A stretch of 64,000 bases of DNA from Gammaproteobacteria bacterium (GTDB lineage Bacteria; Pseudomonadota; Gammaproteobacteria; Enterobacterales; Psychrobiaceae), in NCBI GenBank assembly GCA_013214945.1, contig JABSRT010000001.1, positions 91,805-155,804 on the forward strand, given 5' to 3'. Shown piece by piece: positions 36,609-46,649 of the stretch. The translations under genes and the position numbers were made by a program. The notes under the pieces were generated by a model that saw nothing but the letters and a program-made list of their open reading frames with translations, searched no databases and was not told the origin of the DNA. The number at the start of each line of letters is the position of its first letter. The first letter of the stretch is position 1.

Positions 36609-38582
36609 ATGACAAAGACTGATGAACCATCCTTGTTCAAAAGCTTGCGCCTACAAAGTGTGATCTATAAAAGTTACCTTTCTAGTGCACTGGCGCCAAT
36701 TCTATTTATCGAATTATTATTACTGTTATTATATTTTGGTATTAATCAGTACATGTCAGAGGCGCACAAAGAAGCCCTATATACCGAAACCGTGACCAGT
36801 TTAGAGCAAATTGTGGATCGAGAAGTGAGCAACATCAATTTAAAACTTATCGGCATTTCGCAATTAACCCAATTATTACGATTAGATCATGAGACGTTTT
36901 TCTCATCAGACAAATCGTGCGAACAGCCCAATGGCCAAGCGAAATACGGGGTTCACAAAAATGGCGCTTACTACAAATTACGTAATAATGGCGGCGGCAG
37001 TCTCTATTATGCTAAAAGTACGGTGCTGGGCCCCGAGCAAAAAAGCAAAGCAAAGTGTACTGAAACACTCGATCCTTTACTTAAAAATATTGTCGATACT
37101 AATAGCATTGTCACGCAAGCCTATCTTAATACTCAAGACAATATGGTACGGATATATCCATTTATTGACGATGTACCTAATCAATTTGGCGCTGACGTAG
37201 CGCTGAAGGATTACAATTTTTACTATTTAGCGGATCAACAACATAACCCTGAGCGAAAAACAGTCTGGACTAAGGCCTATCTCGAGAACGATGGTTTAGG
37301 TTGGATGGTTTCAGCCGTGACGCCTATTTATCACAACAACAAGCTCGAAGGCGTTACTGGCCTTGATGTCACGATTTCAACCATTGTTGATGATTTCCTC
37401 AATATTGAGCTACCCTGGGACTCAAGTTCTTTTGTCGTTGACAGCGAAGGCGGTATTTTAGCGATGACCAAAGAAATAGAACAGTTACTTGGTATTAAAG
37501 AAATCACCTCAACACAACCGTATGTCAAAGTTAAAGAAACAACCTATAAACCTAAAGAATACAGCATACTACAATCAAATAACCCAGAGATGAAAAAGCT
37601 TGCTCATGTGATCTTAACCGATAATGGTGGTACTTATGAACTGACATTTAACAACGAAAATTATATTTTAAAGGTTGGGGTTATTCCAGAAACAGGTTGG
37701 CGCATGCTAACACTTGTTAATAGCAGCATAGTGCTACAGCCGATGACAACATTGCGTAAGCTTAGCACCGATATTGGTTATGCCGCTATCATTGTCATAT
37801 TAGTTTTTTATGTGCTGTTCTTTTTATATTTGGTGAAAAAGTCACGGGTATTATCGCGAAAAATTTCGACGCCGATAGAAAAACTCGCAACCCATACCGC
37901 CAATTTGGGAAAAAGTGACGATCTCATCTTGCTTGATTCGGTTGGTATCGATGAAATAGATAAACTGACCGACAACTTTAATCAGTTAAATATTGAACTA
38001 GGTAAACGTTCCGACGCATTAGTGAAAGGAAAAGTACGCGAACAAATCCTCAGTAAAGAGCGTGAATACCTAGAGAAATCATCCCAATACGATAACTTAA
38101 CCGGTGTCTTTAATCGCCACAAAATTAACGAGATTCTTGAACAAGAAACCAAGGTAGTAAAACATTACGATCATGGCTTAGGTGTTTTGATCATCGATAT
38201 CGATAAGTTTAAACATTTAAATGATACCTACGGCTACCAAGTCGGTGATAATATTTTGAAACGATTGGCAATGTTACTTAAAAAGGGCACCAATCCCGAT
38301 AATGTTTTTGGTCGGTGGGCAGGCGATGAATTTTTGCTGATTTTTTCTGATACCAATGAAGCAAAGCTCCACAATACCGCGAAAAAGATTTGCAGTTACA
38401 TTGCCTCATGCTCTTTTGAAGAGGTTGATACAATCACCGTCAGTATCGGTTGCAGTTATCACTGGCAATCGAGCAGTTCAGCTATTGCTGCGATTAAAAA
38501 TGCTCAGATCGCGCTGGCTGACGCCAAGTGCAAGGGCGTGAGTCAAAGCGTTGTTTATAGCGCAAGCGAGCAATCAGCATAA
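36609..38582 (+). CDS. Membrane diguanylate cyclase with Cache sensor and HAMP
   Basis: A 657-residue protein with helix 1 (about 27-48), a large periplasmic double-Cache domain (about 55-375, including AYLENDGLGWMVSAVTPIYHNNKLEGVTGLDVTIS), helix 2 (about 390-412), a HAMP-like linker (about 415-475) and a GGDEF domain (about 490-655). The active-site motif is AGDEF (571-575), a variant found in active cyclases, and DIDKFKHLNDTYGYQVGD is intact. The RxxD inhibitory site is absent (NPDN in its place), so product feedback inhibition is not expected. It has its own terminator and is not in an operon with the nearby EAL gene. Confidence 0.92.
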   Translation: MTKTDEPSLFKSLRLQSVIYKSYLSSALAPILFIELLLLLLYFGINQYMSEAHKEALYTETVTSLEQIVDREVSNINLKLIGISQLTQLLRLDHETFFSSDKSCEQPNGQAKYGVHKNGAYYKLRNNGGGSLYYAKSTVLGPEQKSKAKCTETLDPLLKNIVDTNSIVTQAYLNTQDNMVRIYPFIDDVPNQFGADVALKDYNFYYLADQQHNPERKTVWTKAYLENDGLGWMVSAVTPIYHNNKLEGVTGLDVTISTIVDDFLNIELPWDSSSFVVDSEGGILAMTKEIEQLLGIKEITSTQPYVKVKETTYKPKEYSILQSNNPEMKKLAHVILTDNGGTYELTFNNENYILKVGVIPETGWRMLTLVNSSIVLQPMTTLRKLSTDIGYAAIIVILVFYVLFFLYLVKKSRVLSRKISTPIEKLATHTANLGKSDDLILLDSVGIDEIDKLTDNFNQLNIELGKRSDALVKGKVREQILSKEREYLEKSSQYDNLTGVFNRHKINEILEQETKVVKHYDHGLGVLIIDIDKFKHLNDTYGYQVGDNILKRLAMLLKKGTNPDNVFGRWAGDEFLLIFSDTNEAKLHNTAKKICSYIASCSFEEVDTITVSIGCSYHWQSSSSAIAAIKNAQIALADAKCKGVSQSVVYSASEQSA

Positions 38583-38661
38583 CGTAACATTTTGTAATTA
38601 AGCCAGCATAAGTACTTGGTGCTTAATTTCAACAGTTTGAGCAGCAGCTTTACCGTAATAA

Positions 38662-38692
38662 AAAAGAGTCAGGTTTATAAGCTGACTCTTTT
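38662..38692. terminator. Bidirectional terminator between the GGDEF gene and nth
   Basis: AAAAGAGTCAG and CTGACTCTTTT form an 11-bp stem with a 9-base loop. T-rich sequence follows on both strands, so it likely ends both the GGDEF transcript and the rnf-nth operon. Confidence 0.88.
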
Positions 38693-38791
38693 ATTGCTGG
38701 TGACAAAGTGCAGCAGCGATATCTTGAGATCAATTAATTGAAAACGATTTTTGCTGCCCGCCTGTTACGCTTGCCACCGCAAAATTGTGGG

Positions 38792-39424
38792 TTATTCGGT
38801 TTTGTCTTTAAACTCACACAGATCTTCAATAAGGCACGAACCACAGCGGGGTTTACGCGCGATACAGGTATAGCGACCGAGTAAAATAAGCCAATGGTGA
38901 ACATCGACCATAAACTCTTTGGGGATCACTTTAAGTAATTTCTGTTCAACTAGGTCGACATTTTTACCCATAGCTAACTTGGTGCGATTCGACACGCGAA
39001 ATATGTGGGTATCAACCGCAATGGTTGGCCAACCAAAGGCGGTGTTAAGCACGACATTGGCGGTTTTACGTCCGACACCGGGCAATGCTTCAAGCGCTTC
39101 ACGATTCTGTGGTACTTCACTATTGTGTAAGTCGACTAACATTTGACAGGCTTTATGGACATTTTTAGCCTTTGAGTTATACAAACCAATAGTTTTTATG
39201 TAATCAGATAGGCCAGCAACCCCTAAATCGACAATGGCTTGGGGGGTATTGGCGACCGGAAATAACTTATCGGTCGCTTTATTGACACTAACATCCGTCG
39301 CTTGGGCTGAGAGTGTTACTGCTACTAGTAATTCAAAGGGCGAGCTAAAATTTAGTTCGGTTTCTGGGTGCGGGTTATCATCGCGTAAAATTTCTAAAAT
39401 TTTCTGACGTTTTACTTTATTCAT
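38792..39424 (-). CDS. nth: Endonuclease III (DNA glycosylase/AP lyase)
   Basis: A 210-residue base-excision repair enzyme for oxidised pyrimidines. The ATG at 39424 (MNKVKRQKILEILRDDNP) gives the E. coli length (211). The helix-hairpin-helix LPGVGRKTANVV (about 113-124) holds the catalytic Lys, VDTHIFRVSNR the catalytic Asp, and the C-terminal C-x6-C-x2-C-x5-C (CIARKPRCGSCLIEDLC) the 4Fe-4S cluster. It is 7 bases after rnfE, the standard gammaproteobacterial linkage. Confidence 0.97.
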   Translation of the reverse strand: MNKVKRQKILEILRDDNPHPETELNFSSPFELLVAVTLSAQATDVSVNKATDKLFPVANTPQAIVDLGVAGLSDYIKTIGLYNSKAKNVHKACQMLVDLHNSEVPQNREALEALPGVGRKTANVVLNTAFGWPTIAVDTHIFRVSNRTKLAMGKNVDLVEQKLLKVIPKEFMVDVHHWLILLGRYTCIARKPRCGSCLIEDLCEFKDKTE

Positions 39425-39431
39425 AATGGCA

Positions 39432-40121
39432 TCACTTAATTCTAACGCGTTGTGGCTTTTCGACCACAGCAGGTGATTCAACGAAAGCCTCAACCCGTGA
39501 ATTGAGTGAGTTTTTTAGCGCAATAATAAAGCCCATTGCGACAAACGCGCCCGGTGGCAGCATAATAAATAAAAATGATTGGTCAATTTCCAGCAACTCA
39601 ATCCGCAGTGACACAGCCCAATCGCCAAGCAGTAGCTGTGCGCCATCAAACAAGGTGCCTTGACCTAATACTTCACGGATTGCGCCCAATAATACCAGCA
39701 CGATGGTAAAACCTAGCCCCATGATGAAACCATCGAAAATAGAAGGTAACAATGAATTTTTTGAGGCAAAAGCTTCTGCGCGACCGATGATCACACAGTT
39801 GGTGACAATTAGTGGTAAGAAAATACCAAGCGACTGATAGAGCCCATGGGCGTAAGCGTTAAAAAGTAACTGAATACACGTCACAAAACCGGCAATAATC
39901 ATCACAAAAATTGGGATCCGGATTTCTTTCGGTACCCATTGCCTAACCAGTGATACCGTGGCATTTGAGCCAATTAATACCGCCATGGTAGCAATGGCCA
40001 TGCCTAGTGCATTAGTTAAGGTCGAGGTTACTGCCAGCAATGGACATAACCCAAGCAATTGCACCAAACCCGGGTTGTTTTTCCATAAACCCTGCCAAGT
40101 TAATTCTGCATATTGGTTCAT
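39432..40121 (-). CDS. rnfE: Ion-translocating electron transport complex subunit RnfE
   Basis: A 229-residue six-helix subunit, homologous to NqrD. Blocks [34 protein letters not shown] (about 10-43) and [22 protein letters not shown] (about 102-123), each with a buried Cys, match the family; RnfA and RnfE together hold the intramembrane iron centre. The ATG at 40121 overlaps the rnfG stop (ATGA) and has GGAG 8 bases upstream. Confidence 0.96.
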   Translation of the reverse strand: MNQYAELTWQGLWKNNPGLVQLLGLCPLLAVTSTLTNALGMAIATMAVLIGSNATVSLVRQWVPKEIRIPIFVMIIAGFVTCIQLLFNAYAHGLYQSLGIFLPLIVTNCVIIGRAEAFASKNSLLPSIFDGFIMGLGFTIVLVLLGAIREVLGQGTLFDGAQLLLGDWAVSLRIELLEIDQSFLFIMLPPGAFVAMGFIIALKNSLNSRVEAFVESPAVVEKPQRVRIK

Positions 40122-40753
40122 GACAATTCTCCGCAACGTTGCTTGCTACTAAAGAGCGCTTGTTTGTTTAACTCAAAATAAATTTGGCTATTTTTTACTG
40201 CAGCAACAATCGCGCGAGGCGTAATAGTTGCACCAGTAAACTGATCAAATTGGCCACCATCTTTTTTTACTTGCCACAGTGGATCTTTATGACTGGTTAT
40301 TTTAAGTTGATTAAAGGAGGTAATCCAGTCTGATTTTGCCCGTTCAATCTTGTCACCCAGCCCTGGGGTTTCTTGATGGGCTAAGGTTCTAACGCCTGTC
40401 ACCATGCCATCGAATGTGATGCCGACCACCAAATAGATATTGCCGCTGTAGCCATTTGGCGCAATGGTTTCTATGGCGGCGGCAATAGGTTTTTGATCTT
40501 TAAAGGCTAAAAATGCCCGTTGTATTTTTTCACTGCCAAGGAACTGCTGAGATTGCGTTGGCACACACGCCATAAATAATTGATTGTTGTAGCTAGTAGG
40601 CTCAATGACTTGATCGAGCACTTTTAATAATTGTTTTTGCTCTTGGCGCGCTATTTCGTCTTTGGTTAGCAGTTCGGTAATAGCGACAACACTGGTTACA
40701 GCCAGCGCAAAACCAGCCAAAATCAGGCCATTTTTACTGATTATTTTATTCAT
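40118..40753 (-). CDS. rnfG: Electron transport complex subunit RnfG (covalent FMN)
   Basis: A 211-residue protein anchored by one N-terminal helix (about 8-28), with a periplasmic FMN-binding domain. The flavinylation motif TGATIT is at 173-178, with T178 as the expected FMN acceptor. The chosen start ([14 protein letters not shown]) gives the normal short cytoplasmic N-terminus; upstream in-frame Met codons would add up to 15 residues inside rnfD. It overlaps rnfD by 8 bases. Confidence 0.95.
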   Translation of the reverse strand: MNKIISKNGLILAGFALAVTSVVAITELLTKDEIARQEQKQLLKVLDQVIEPTSYNNQLFMACVPTQSQQFLGSEKIQRAFLAFKDQKPIAAAIETIAPNGYSGNIYLVVGITFDGMVTGVRTLAHQETPGLGDKIERAKSDWITSFNQLKITSHKDPLWQVKKDGGQFDQFTGATITPRAIVAAVKNSQIYFELNKQALFSSKQRCGELS

Positions 40754-41807
40754 TGTTACTGCCTCGGCCATAAGTGGTTGGTTTTGAATAGTAGTCAATT
40801 ACTGGCACCGTCATATTGGCAAGTAATACGGCAAAAGCAAAAGCATCAGGGAAGCCACCAAACGTTCGGATGATATAGGTTAAAAAACCGATCATCAGGC
40901 CAAACAAGATCCGGCCTTTATTGCTGGTCGCCGCTGTTACCGGATCGGTTGCAATAAAGAATGCCCCAAGCATGGTCGCGCCGCTAAAAAGATGAAACAG
41001 TGGCGAACCATTGGCGTCAGGATCAAGTACGATACCAATTAATGAGCAAACCGCTAATGAGCCTAAAACCGCAACCGGAATATGCCAGCGAATAATCCCC
41101 ATTTTTAGTAACACTAGGCCACCAAGCGCAAACGCAATGTTTACCCATTGCCAACCGACTCCGGCAATATTGTCAAAAATAGCTTTAGACTGACTTTCGC
41201 CACTGGTTAGCCCTAAAGTTAAATCTGTTTTTAGGGTATCAAGTGGGGTCGCCATTGTTACGCCGTCAAGGCCATGCCTTAATTCGTTTACGGTCAGCCC
41301 TGAGGTGGTGTAACCGGTCGCGATGGCTGAAATGTAGTCAGCAATACTCAGGCTAAACTGACTCAGTTCAAGTGGTACCAGCCAATTGGTCATCGCAACA
41401 GGAAATGAAATAAGTAACAAGACATAGCCAATCATTGCTGGGTTAAAGAGGTTAAAACCAAGGCCACCGTATAATTGTTTGGCGACAATGATCGCAAAGC
41501 TAGTGCCGATGATACCAATCCACCAAGGGGCTAGCGGCGGGATCGCAATGCCAATCAACAAACCTGTTAGCAGCGCGGTATTGTCACTCAGGTGGACCCG
41601 AATATTTTTATTTCGCAATTTTAAAATAGCGGCTTCACTGGCGATAGCGGTCGCAACACAAATGGCAATTTGAAAAAGCACACCGTAACCAAAAAAATAA
41701 ACCAGCGCTAAGATCCCTGGCAAGGTCGCCAGAATAACATTTCGCATGATGCTGGCAGTGTTCGTATTGCCATGGCGGTGTGGTGACGGAGTCACTGATA
41801 AATACAT
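40746..41807 (-). CDS. rnfD: Electron transport complex subunit RnfD (covalent FMN)
   Basis: A 353-residue membrane subunit, homologous to NqrB. GVTMATPLD at 182-190 places the FMN-accepting threonine at T187, the same number as in Vibrio cholerae RnfD. GATMLGAFFIATDPVTAAT near 275 is the other conserved block. It sits 12 bases downstream of rnfC. Confidence 0.96.
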   Translation of the reverse strand: MYLSVTPSPHRHGNTNTASIMRNVILATLPGILALVYFFGYGVLFQIAICVATAIASEAAILKLRNKNIRVHLSDNTALLTGLLIGIAIPPLAPWWIGIIGTSFAIIVAKQLYGGLGFNLFNPAMIGYVLLLISFPVAMTNWLVPLELSQFSLSIADYISAIATGYTTSGLTVNELRHGLDGVTMATPLDTLKTDLTLGLTSGESQSKAIFDNIAGVGWQWVNIAFALGGLVLLKMGIIRWHIPVAVLGSLAVCSLIGIVLDPDANGSPLFHLFSGATMLGAFFIATDPVTAATSNKGRILFGLMIGFLTYIIRTFGGFPDAFAFAVLLANMTVPVIDYYSKPTTYGRGSNNE

Positions 41808-41819
41808 AAAGCTTACCTG

Positions 41820-42731
41820 TTAAGTCTGGTCGAGGTTATTGTTGTGGTCAGTTTGCTGAGCGAGTTTCTTTGCTTTAGCTTTTGCAATGACTGCAGCTAT
41901 CCGTGCTTTTTTGTCGTCGCTGGCCGCTGGATTCTGCGCACTAGCTTGCTCCGTTGTACCTATAGGCTCAGCAGGTAAATCAGGTGCTAGGGTTTTCGGC
42001 TGCTGCTCTGTTTGAGCGGCGGCTCTTTTTGCTTTAGCACGTGCTATTGCTGCGGCGACTCGGGCCTTTTGTGGATCTACCGCTGGCTCAACACTTGATT
42101 CAAGTTCGCTTGTTGTAACAGACAAGTCAGCTTCAGCTGTTTCTACTGGTTGTGTATCAGCCTGCGCGGCGGCTCTTTTTGCTTTAGCACGTGCTATTGC
42201 TGCGGCGACACGAGCTTTTTGTGGATCTATTGCTGGCTCAGCACTTGGCTCGAGTATCGGCTCAACATTTGACTCAAGTTCGTTTGTTGATTTGACTGAT
42301 AAGTCAGCTTCAATTGTTTCTACTGGCTGTGTATCGGCTTGCGCAGCAGCTTTCTTTGCTTTAGCACGCGCTATTGCCGCAGCGACGCGAGCCTTTTTAG
42401 GATCTTCTTCTGCTGCGCCGCTACTGGCTAACTCTGATTGCTCAGGCTGGGCTTGAGATTTTTTTGCTTTAGCGCGGGCAATGGCCGCTGCTACTCGATC
42501 TTTTTGAGCATTGCCAGTTGATGGCGCTGCATCTGAATGGTTTGTAGCTGTTACGGGTGCAGGGCTGTCGCTAGTTGGCACGGCTTGCTGACCTGGCTGT
42601 TGCGCTTTTTTAGCCTTTGCACGCGCAATGGCTTGGGCAACCCGGTCTTTGCCACTATCGCTCGGGGCGTCGGTTTGCTGCGCTGCAGCCTTTTTGGCTT
42701 TCACTCGGGCTAACGCGGCGGCAACAGCATC
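41820..42731 (-). repeat. Coding tandem repeats in the rnfC 3' third
   Basis: Seven in-frame units, each encoding an AxxRVAAAIARAKAKK core plus a variable spacer. The best-conserved DNA copies start near 42016 and 42170 and share long stretches such as CTTTTTGCTTTAGCACGTGC, with spacers of about 150-180 bases. Near-identical adjacent copies suggest recent expansion and make this stretch prone to unit gain or loss. Confidence 0.85.
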
Positions 42732-44219
42732 GCCTGCAGAGGTTTTAGCCATTGCTTGCTGCCGTGCTTCCGCTGCTTTTTTGCTGCGCTGCGCTCGTTC
42801 TTCTTTGTCGCGTTCTAATCGTAGGTTACGTTGCTCAAAACGCTCTTTAGCGCGGTCTGCTTGACGTTTATCTTCGTTAGTTTGACGTATTTCAGCCTTG
42901 GCAACGCGATAATACTGGACCAAAGGAATAGCACTAGGGCAGACAAAGGCACAGGCACCACATTCAATACAGTCGAACAGGTCATGATCGAGTAATTTGG
43001 CTTGATCTTGATCTTTGGCATACCACTGTAATTGCTGCGGTAACAAATTAGCCGGACAAACCTGCTCGCAATCGCCACAGCGAATACAGTTTTGCTCCGG
43101 TGGCGGCTCTGGCAGTTCATGTTTACTTGCGGCAATGACGCAATTGGTTGATTTAACCACCGGAGCATCAATATGGTGCAAAGCAAAGCCCATCATTGGG
43201 CCGCCAATAATTATTTTTTGCTGAGGCTGGGCTTTAAACTCAGCGTGTTTTAACAAAGTTTCAATCGGCGTACCAATAAGAACTTCGTAATTGCCCGGCT
43301 TATTGACTAAATCACCCGTGACGGTAACTATTCGTGATAGTAAGGGAATATCTGCTAACACGGCTTGGGCTACCGCGTAACTTGTGGCAACATTTTGCAT
43401 CACAATGCCGATATCGGCGGGAATTTTACCGCTAGGCACCTGTTTGCTGGTGAGCATTTCAATCAGCTGCTTTTCACCACCGGCCGGGTAAATAGTCGCA
43501 ATTGAGCGAACAATAATCGTGAGTCGGTCTGCTACCTTTTTAACGGCTTGCTTAAGCGCGGCTATTGCCAGTGGCTTATTATCTTCAATCGCAATAATGA
43601 CCCGTTGTGGCGACAATAGTTTGTGCATTATTTCGATGCCAGCGACGATGCTATCGCTACGCTCTTGCATCAATAAATCATCAGCGGTGATATAGGGCTC
43701 ACATTCGGCGCCATTGATAATTAAAAAATCAATCGCGGCTGTGGCTGCTAGTTTTACCGCGGTCGGGAAACTAGCACCGCCCAAGCCGGTAATGCCTGAC
43801 AGTTGTATTCTTTCCAGTAATACCGACTTGTCGTCGTTCAATGTTAGCGGCTGTTGCTCACGCCATTGCTCGAGCTTATCAGGGGTTAAAATAATGGTTG
43901 AGGCTTGAATGCCCGACGCGTGGGTATTATTGTGCAACCTGATGTCGCTGATGGTACCAGAGGTTGGCGCGATAATGGCCGCCGAAATAAAGCCGTCTTG
44001 CTTCGCCAGCAATTGTCCTTTTGTGACATAGTCACCTGCAGCCACCACTGGGATAGCTGCTTGGCCAATATGTTGTGACAAAGATAAAAATAATTGCTGG
44101 GGCAGCGGCAATTCACTAATGCTGACTTTGTGCGTTAATTTTTTGCGTGTTGGTGGTTTTATACCGCCATGGAACTGCCACAATTGTCCGTCATCGACTA
44201 GGTTAAGGATTGTTTTCAA
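41820..44219 (-). CDS. rnfC: Electron transport complex subunit RnfC with seven C-terminal repeats
   Basis: A 799-residue NADH-oxidising subunit. The NADH/FMN fold includes GITGLGGASFPTAVKL (about 142-157) and the NGAECEPY block near 170. Two 4Fe-4S motifs follow: C378/C381/C384-C388 and C417/C420/C423-C427. A charged coiled region (about 440-490) leads into seven repeats of the form KARVAAAIARAKAKKAAAQ (about 497-799), so nearly 40 percent of the protein is repeat. Gammaproteobacterial RnfC often has such a tail, but the copy number varies. Rnf couples NADH/ferredoxin electron transfer to Na+ or H+ movement. Confidence 0.96.
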   Translation of the reverse strand: MKTILNLVDDGQLWQFHGGIKPPTRKKLTHKVSISELPLPQQLFLSLSQHIGQAAIPVVAAGDYVTKGQLLAKQDGFISAAIIAPTSGTISDIRLHNNTHASGIQASTIILTPDKLEQWREQQPLTLNDDKSVLLERIQLSGITGLGGASFPTAVKLAATAAIDFLIINGAECEPYITADDLLMQERSDSIVAGIEIMHKLLSPQRVIIAIEDNKPLAIAALKQAVKKVADRLTIIVRSIATIYPAGGEKQLIEMLTSKQVPSGKIPADIGIVMQNVATSYAVAQAVLADIPLLSRIVTVTGDLVNKPGNYEVLIGTPIETLLKHAEFKAQPQQKIIIGGPMMGFALHHIDAPVVKSTNCVIAASKHELPEPPPEQNCIRCGDCEQVCPANLLPQQLQWYAKDQDQAKLLDHDLFDCIECGACAFVCPSAIPLVQYYRVAKAEIRQTNEDKRQADRAKERFEQRNLRLERDKEERAQRSKKAAEARQQAMAKTSAGDAVAAALARVKAKKAAAQQTDAPSDSGKDRVAQAIARAKAKKAQQPGQQAVPTSDSPAPVTATNHSDAAPSTGNAQKDRVAAAIARAKAKKSQAQPEQSELASSGAAEEDPKKARVAAAIARAKAKKAAAQADTQPVETIEADLSVKSTNELESNVEPILEPSAEPAIDPQKARVAAAIARAKAKRAAAQADTQPVETAEADLSVTTSELESSVEPAVDPQKARVAAAIARAKAKRAAAQTEQQPKTLAPDLPAEPIGTTEQASAQNPAASDDKKARIAAVIAKAKAKKLAQQTDHNNNLDQT

Positions 44220-44220
44220 G

Positions 44221-44778
44221 TCAAGACTCCAACTGCTTTACGGGGATAGCATTTAATTGCCAGTTCCAATTTTTCGGGGTAGTAGCGACTGGGCGCATTT
44301 CAATGCAGTCAACCGGGCAGGGCTCAACACACAGATCGCAGCCTGTACATTCATCGGCTATTACCGTGTGCATTTGCTTGGTGGTGCCTAAAATGGCATC
44401 AACCGGACAGGCTTGGATACATTTAGTGCAGCCAATACAGTCATCTTCAATGATAAAGGCCACGGTTTTTACTGGGGCCGCTTCATCACTATTTTTTTCA
44501 GGAACTGGCACCCCCATTAAATCGGCTATTTGCACTATGGTCGCCTGACCACCGGGTGCACATTTATCAATAGCTTCACCGTTTGCAACGGCTTCGGCAT
44601 AAGGTCGACAGCCGGGGTGACCACATTGTCCACATTGAGTTTGCGGTAAAATAAGGTCAATTTTTTGAGCAACAGGATCTTCTTTTACTTTAAATTTTAT
44701 GGAAGCAAAACCAAGTAGGGCACCAAAAATTAGCGCTAAGACAGTTAAAACCACAATGGCAATTAATAAAAATTCCAT
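44221..44778 (-). CDS. rnfB: Electron transport complex subunit RnfB (ferredoxin-like)
   Basis: A 185-residue subunit with one N-terminal helix (about 3-27), the Fe-S domain with C49, C52, C57 and C73, and two ferredoxin clusters, C114/C117/C120/C124 and C144/C147/C150/C154. It accepts electrons from, or passes them to, soluble ferredoxin. The stop lies one base before the rnfC start and the start is one base after rnfA, so the three genes are tightly packed. Confidence 0.97.
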   Translation of the reverse strand: MEFLLIAIVVLTVLALIFGALLGFASIKFKVKEDPVAQKIDLILPQTQCGQCGHPGCRPYAEAVANGEAIDKCAPGGQATIVQIADLMGVPVPEKNSDEAAPVKTVAFIIEDDCIGCTKCIQACPVDAILGTTKQMHTVIADECTGCDLCVEPCPVDCIEMRPVATTPKNWNWQLNAIPVKQLES

Positions 44779-44779
44779 C

Positions 44780-45358
44780 TTACTTCACCAACCCGGTGAA
44801 ACCTGCAAAGGCAAGCGACATTAATCCGGCCGTGATCATTGCAATAGACGCGCCCCTAAAAGGCAGTGGCACATCAGCTGCTGCTATGCGTTCACGCATC
44901 GCAGAGAACATGATGAGCACTAACGAGAACCCGAGTGCCGCGCCAAAGCCATAAACAATCGAATCGACAAAGTTATGTTGTTCATTAACATTGAGTAAGG
45001 CTACGCCGAGCACTGCGCAATTAGTGGTGATAAGCGGTAGAAAGATCCCGAGCATGCGATAAAGCGTTGGACTGGTTTTTCTAACGACCATTTCAGTAAA
45101 TTGCACGACAACCGCAATGACCAAAATGAAACTCAAGGTCCGTAAATATTCAAGCCCAAACGGTGCCAGCAGGTATTCGTTAACGAGATAGCTGCATAAT
45201 GACGCAACGGTCATCACAAATGTGGTTGCCATAGACATGCCAATGGCCGATTCCAACTTACTTGAAACCCCCATGAAAGGGCACAAGCCAAGGAATTTGA
45301 CTAAGACAAAGTTATTAACCAGCACCGTGCTAATTAACAGTAAAAGATACTCGACCAT
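44780..45358 (-). CDS. rnfA: Electron transport complex subunit RnfA
   Basis: A 192-residue six-helix subunit homologous to Nqr[18 protein letters not shown] (about 15-31) and [18 protein letters not shown] (about 106-123) contain the conserved intramembrane cysteines. It is the first gene of rnfABCDGE-nth. In E. coli the homologous complex (RsxABCDGE) resets SoxR. Confidence 0.97.
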   Translation of the reverse strand: MVEYLLLLISTVLVNNFVLVKFLGLCPFMGVSSKLESAIGMSMATTFVMTVASLCSYLVNEYLLAPFGLEYLRTLSFILVIAVVVQFTEMVVRKTSPTLYRMLGIFLPLITTNCAVLGVALLNVNEQHNFVDSIVYGFGAALGFSLVLIMFSAMRERIAAADVPLPFRGASIAMITAGLMSLAFAGFTGLVK

Positions 45359-45780
45359 TGTAGATTTGTTTTTTATAAAATTATGGCGCTATTATCCGCG
45401 TTTCTTGCGCTGGAAACAACCACATATAGTGAAGGGAGTTAACAAATTGATGAAACAAATTGGTGCACAGGTCAGATAAAAGAGCTGGTCGTAGTTTGGG
45501 CGTTAAAATTTACAAAAAAGTTACATTTATCAAAGATTTTAGCTAATTTAGAATTTGTTATTAAGCGATCTATAAAGCAGTAATCAGGGGGATATTATTT
45601 TTAATGGCGATTAATTTTGTCGAGGATTGATATTTGCATAGCGAGCAGTACTAGAGGCATTACTTAATCGTTAAAAGGTGATGAAGATACAGATAAAGAT
45701 AGTGGACTTCTTTAGATGTTATTTATTTACGATTGCGGGATTTTATACGAGAAAATTATTACAGGAGGGTGTTTTGAAAT
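45359..45780. other. rnf upstream region
   Basis: No gene was seen. It lies between tRNA-Asn and rnfA on the same (minus) strand, so it holds the tRNA 3' trailer and the rnf promoter. I cannot assign promoter boxes with confidence. Confidence 0.4.
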
Positions 45781-45856
45781 TGGCTCCCCGAGCTGGACTC
45801 GAACCAGCGACATACGGATTAACAGTCCGGCGTTCTACCAACTGAACTATCAGGGA
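45781..45856 (-). tRNA. tRNA-Asn(GUU), copy 1
   Basis: A 76-base cloverleaf with the anticodon loop CTGTTAA (GTT = Asn), T loop GGTTCGAAC and encoded CCA end. The acceptor stem TCCCTGA/TCGGGGA has one G-U wobble at its fifth pair, the only difference from copy 2. It resembles the usual gammaproteobacterial tRNA-Asn. Confidence 0.97.
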
Positions 45857-46014
45857 ACTACAAAGTATTTAAGTTAATCTTACAAACTATTGATAATTAA
45901 TTCATAAATAACCTAGGTTATCGATAAACGTCAAAATCAATCCCAAACAAGATACTACTTAAAATATGTATTTTCAATATCTTATATAATATACAGATAT
46001 TAAAATCTAGATTT

Positions 46015-46090
46015 TGGCTCCCCGAGCTGGACTCGAACCAGCGACATACGGATTAACAGTCCGGCGTTCTACCAACTGAACTATCGGGGA
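46015..46090 (-). tRNA. tRNA-Asn(GUU), copy 2
   Basis: A 76-base tRNA gene identical to copy 1 except for a C in place of T in the acceptor stem, which gives a fully Watson-Crick TCCCCGA/TCGGGGA stem. It lies 158 bases upstream of copy 1 on the same strand, so co-transcription is possible. CCA is encoded. Confidence 0.97.
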
Positions 46091-46649
46091 ATCATTTTTC
46101 ATCATCCAATCTAATACATAGATGTTTTACCATCAGGACTGTCAGGGATAACTTGTCCACTTCTAAGGTTAATACAATACTTAAGCATTACTGCCGTCCG
46201 TGCTGCTGTTGAACCTTTGTCTGTAAGACGGAGCGCATATTAAAGTCTTGATTGATAACTGTCAACAGGCTAATTTCAAAAAAGTCACTGTTTGGCTGAC
46301 ACTTAAGCAATTAGTTGCATTACTAGCCAATAAAACACGAAATAGTCTATTTTTTAGCCTTAAGTTTTTAACGCTAGTTAAATAAACCCTGTTTAAGTAA
46401 TTTTTTGACACTTAACTAATGGCCAAAGTTTAGAATTAGCGAGATCAAAAGTGATACTTACCATTTATCCAATGAGTCTCGCTGATTATACAATAGTATA
46501 TTGCTCTAGATATTGCGTTGGGAAACTATCTCATAACAAAAAACAAATGAAATGGTGATAGTTAGCTAAATTGATATAAAAGAAATTTTATACCGACTTA
46601 ATCAAAATATTAGTTGTAATAGCGAAGCACTGATAATTAAAGGGCTGAG
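46091..46649. other. Long intergenic region between tRNA-Asn and matE, part 1
   Basis: No protein-coding gene or known RNA was recognised in these 559 bases. The stretch must contain the tRNA promoter on the minus strand. Confidence 0.4.

Noticed and set aside
36609..38582. Inactive cyclase because of AGDEF instead of GGDEF
   Set aside because: Ala at the first position is found in active diguanylate cyclases, and the rest of the active site is intact.
42815..43186. A 123-codon minus-strand frame rich in Cys
   Set aside because: It is a shifted frame of the rnfC ferredoxin region; rnfC itself is intact.
44210..44548. A 112-codon plus-strand frame
   Set aside because: It is antisense to rnfB, whose cysteine motifs are complete in the other strand.
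45781..46090. Integrative element at the tRNA-Asn genes
   Set aside because: No integrase gene or repeat of the tRNA 3' end was found nearby, only the two full tRNA genes.
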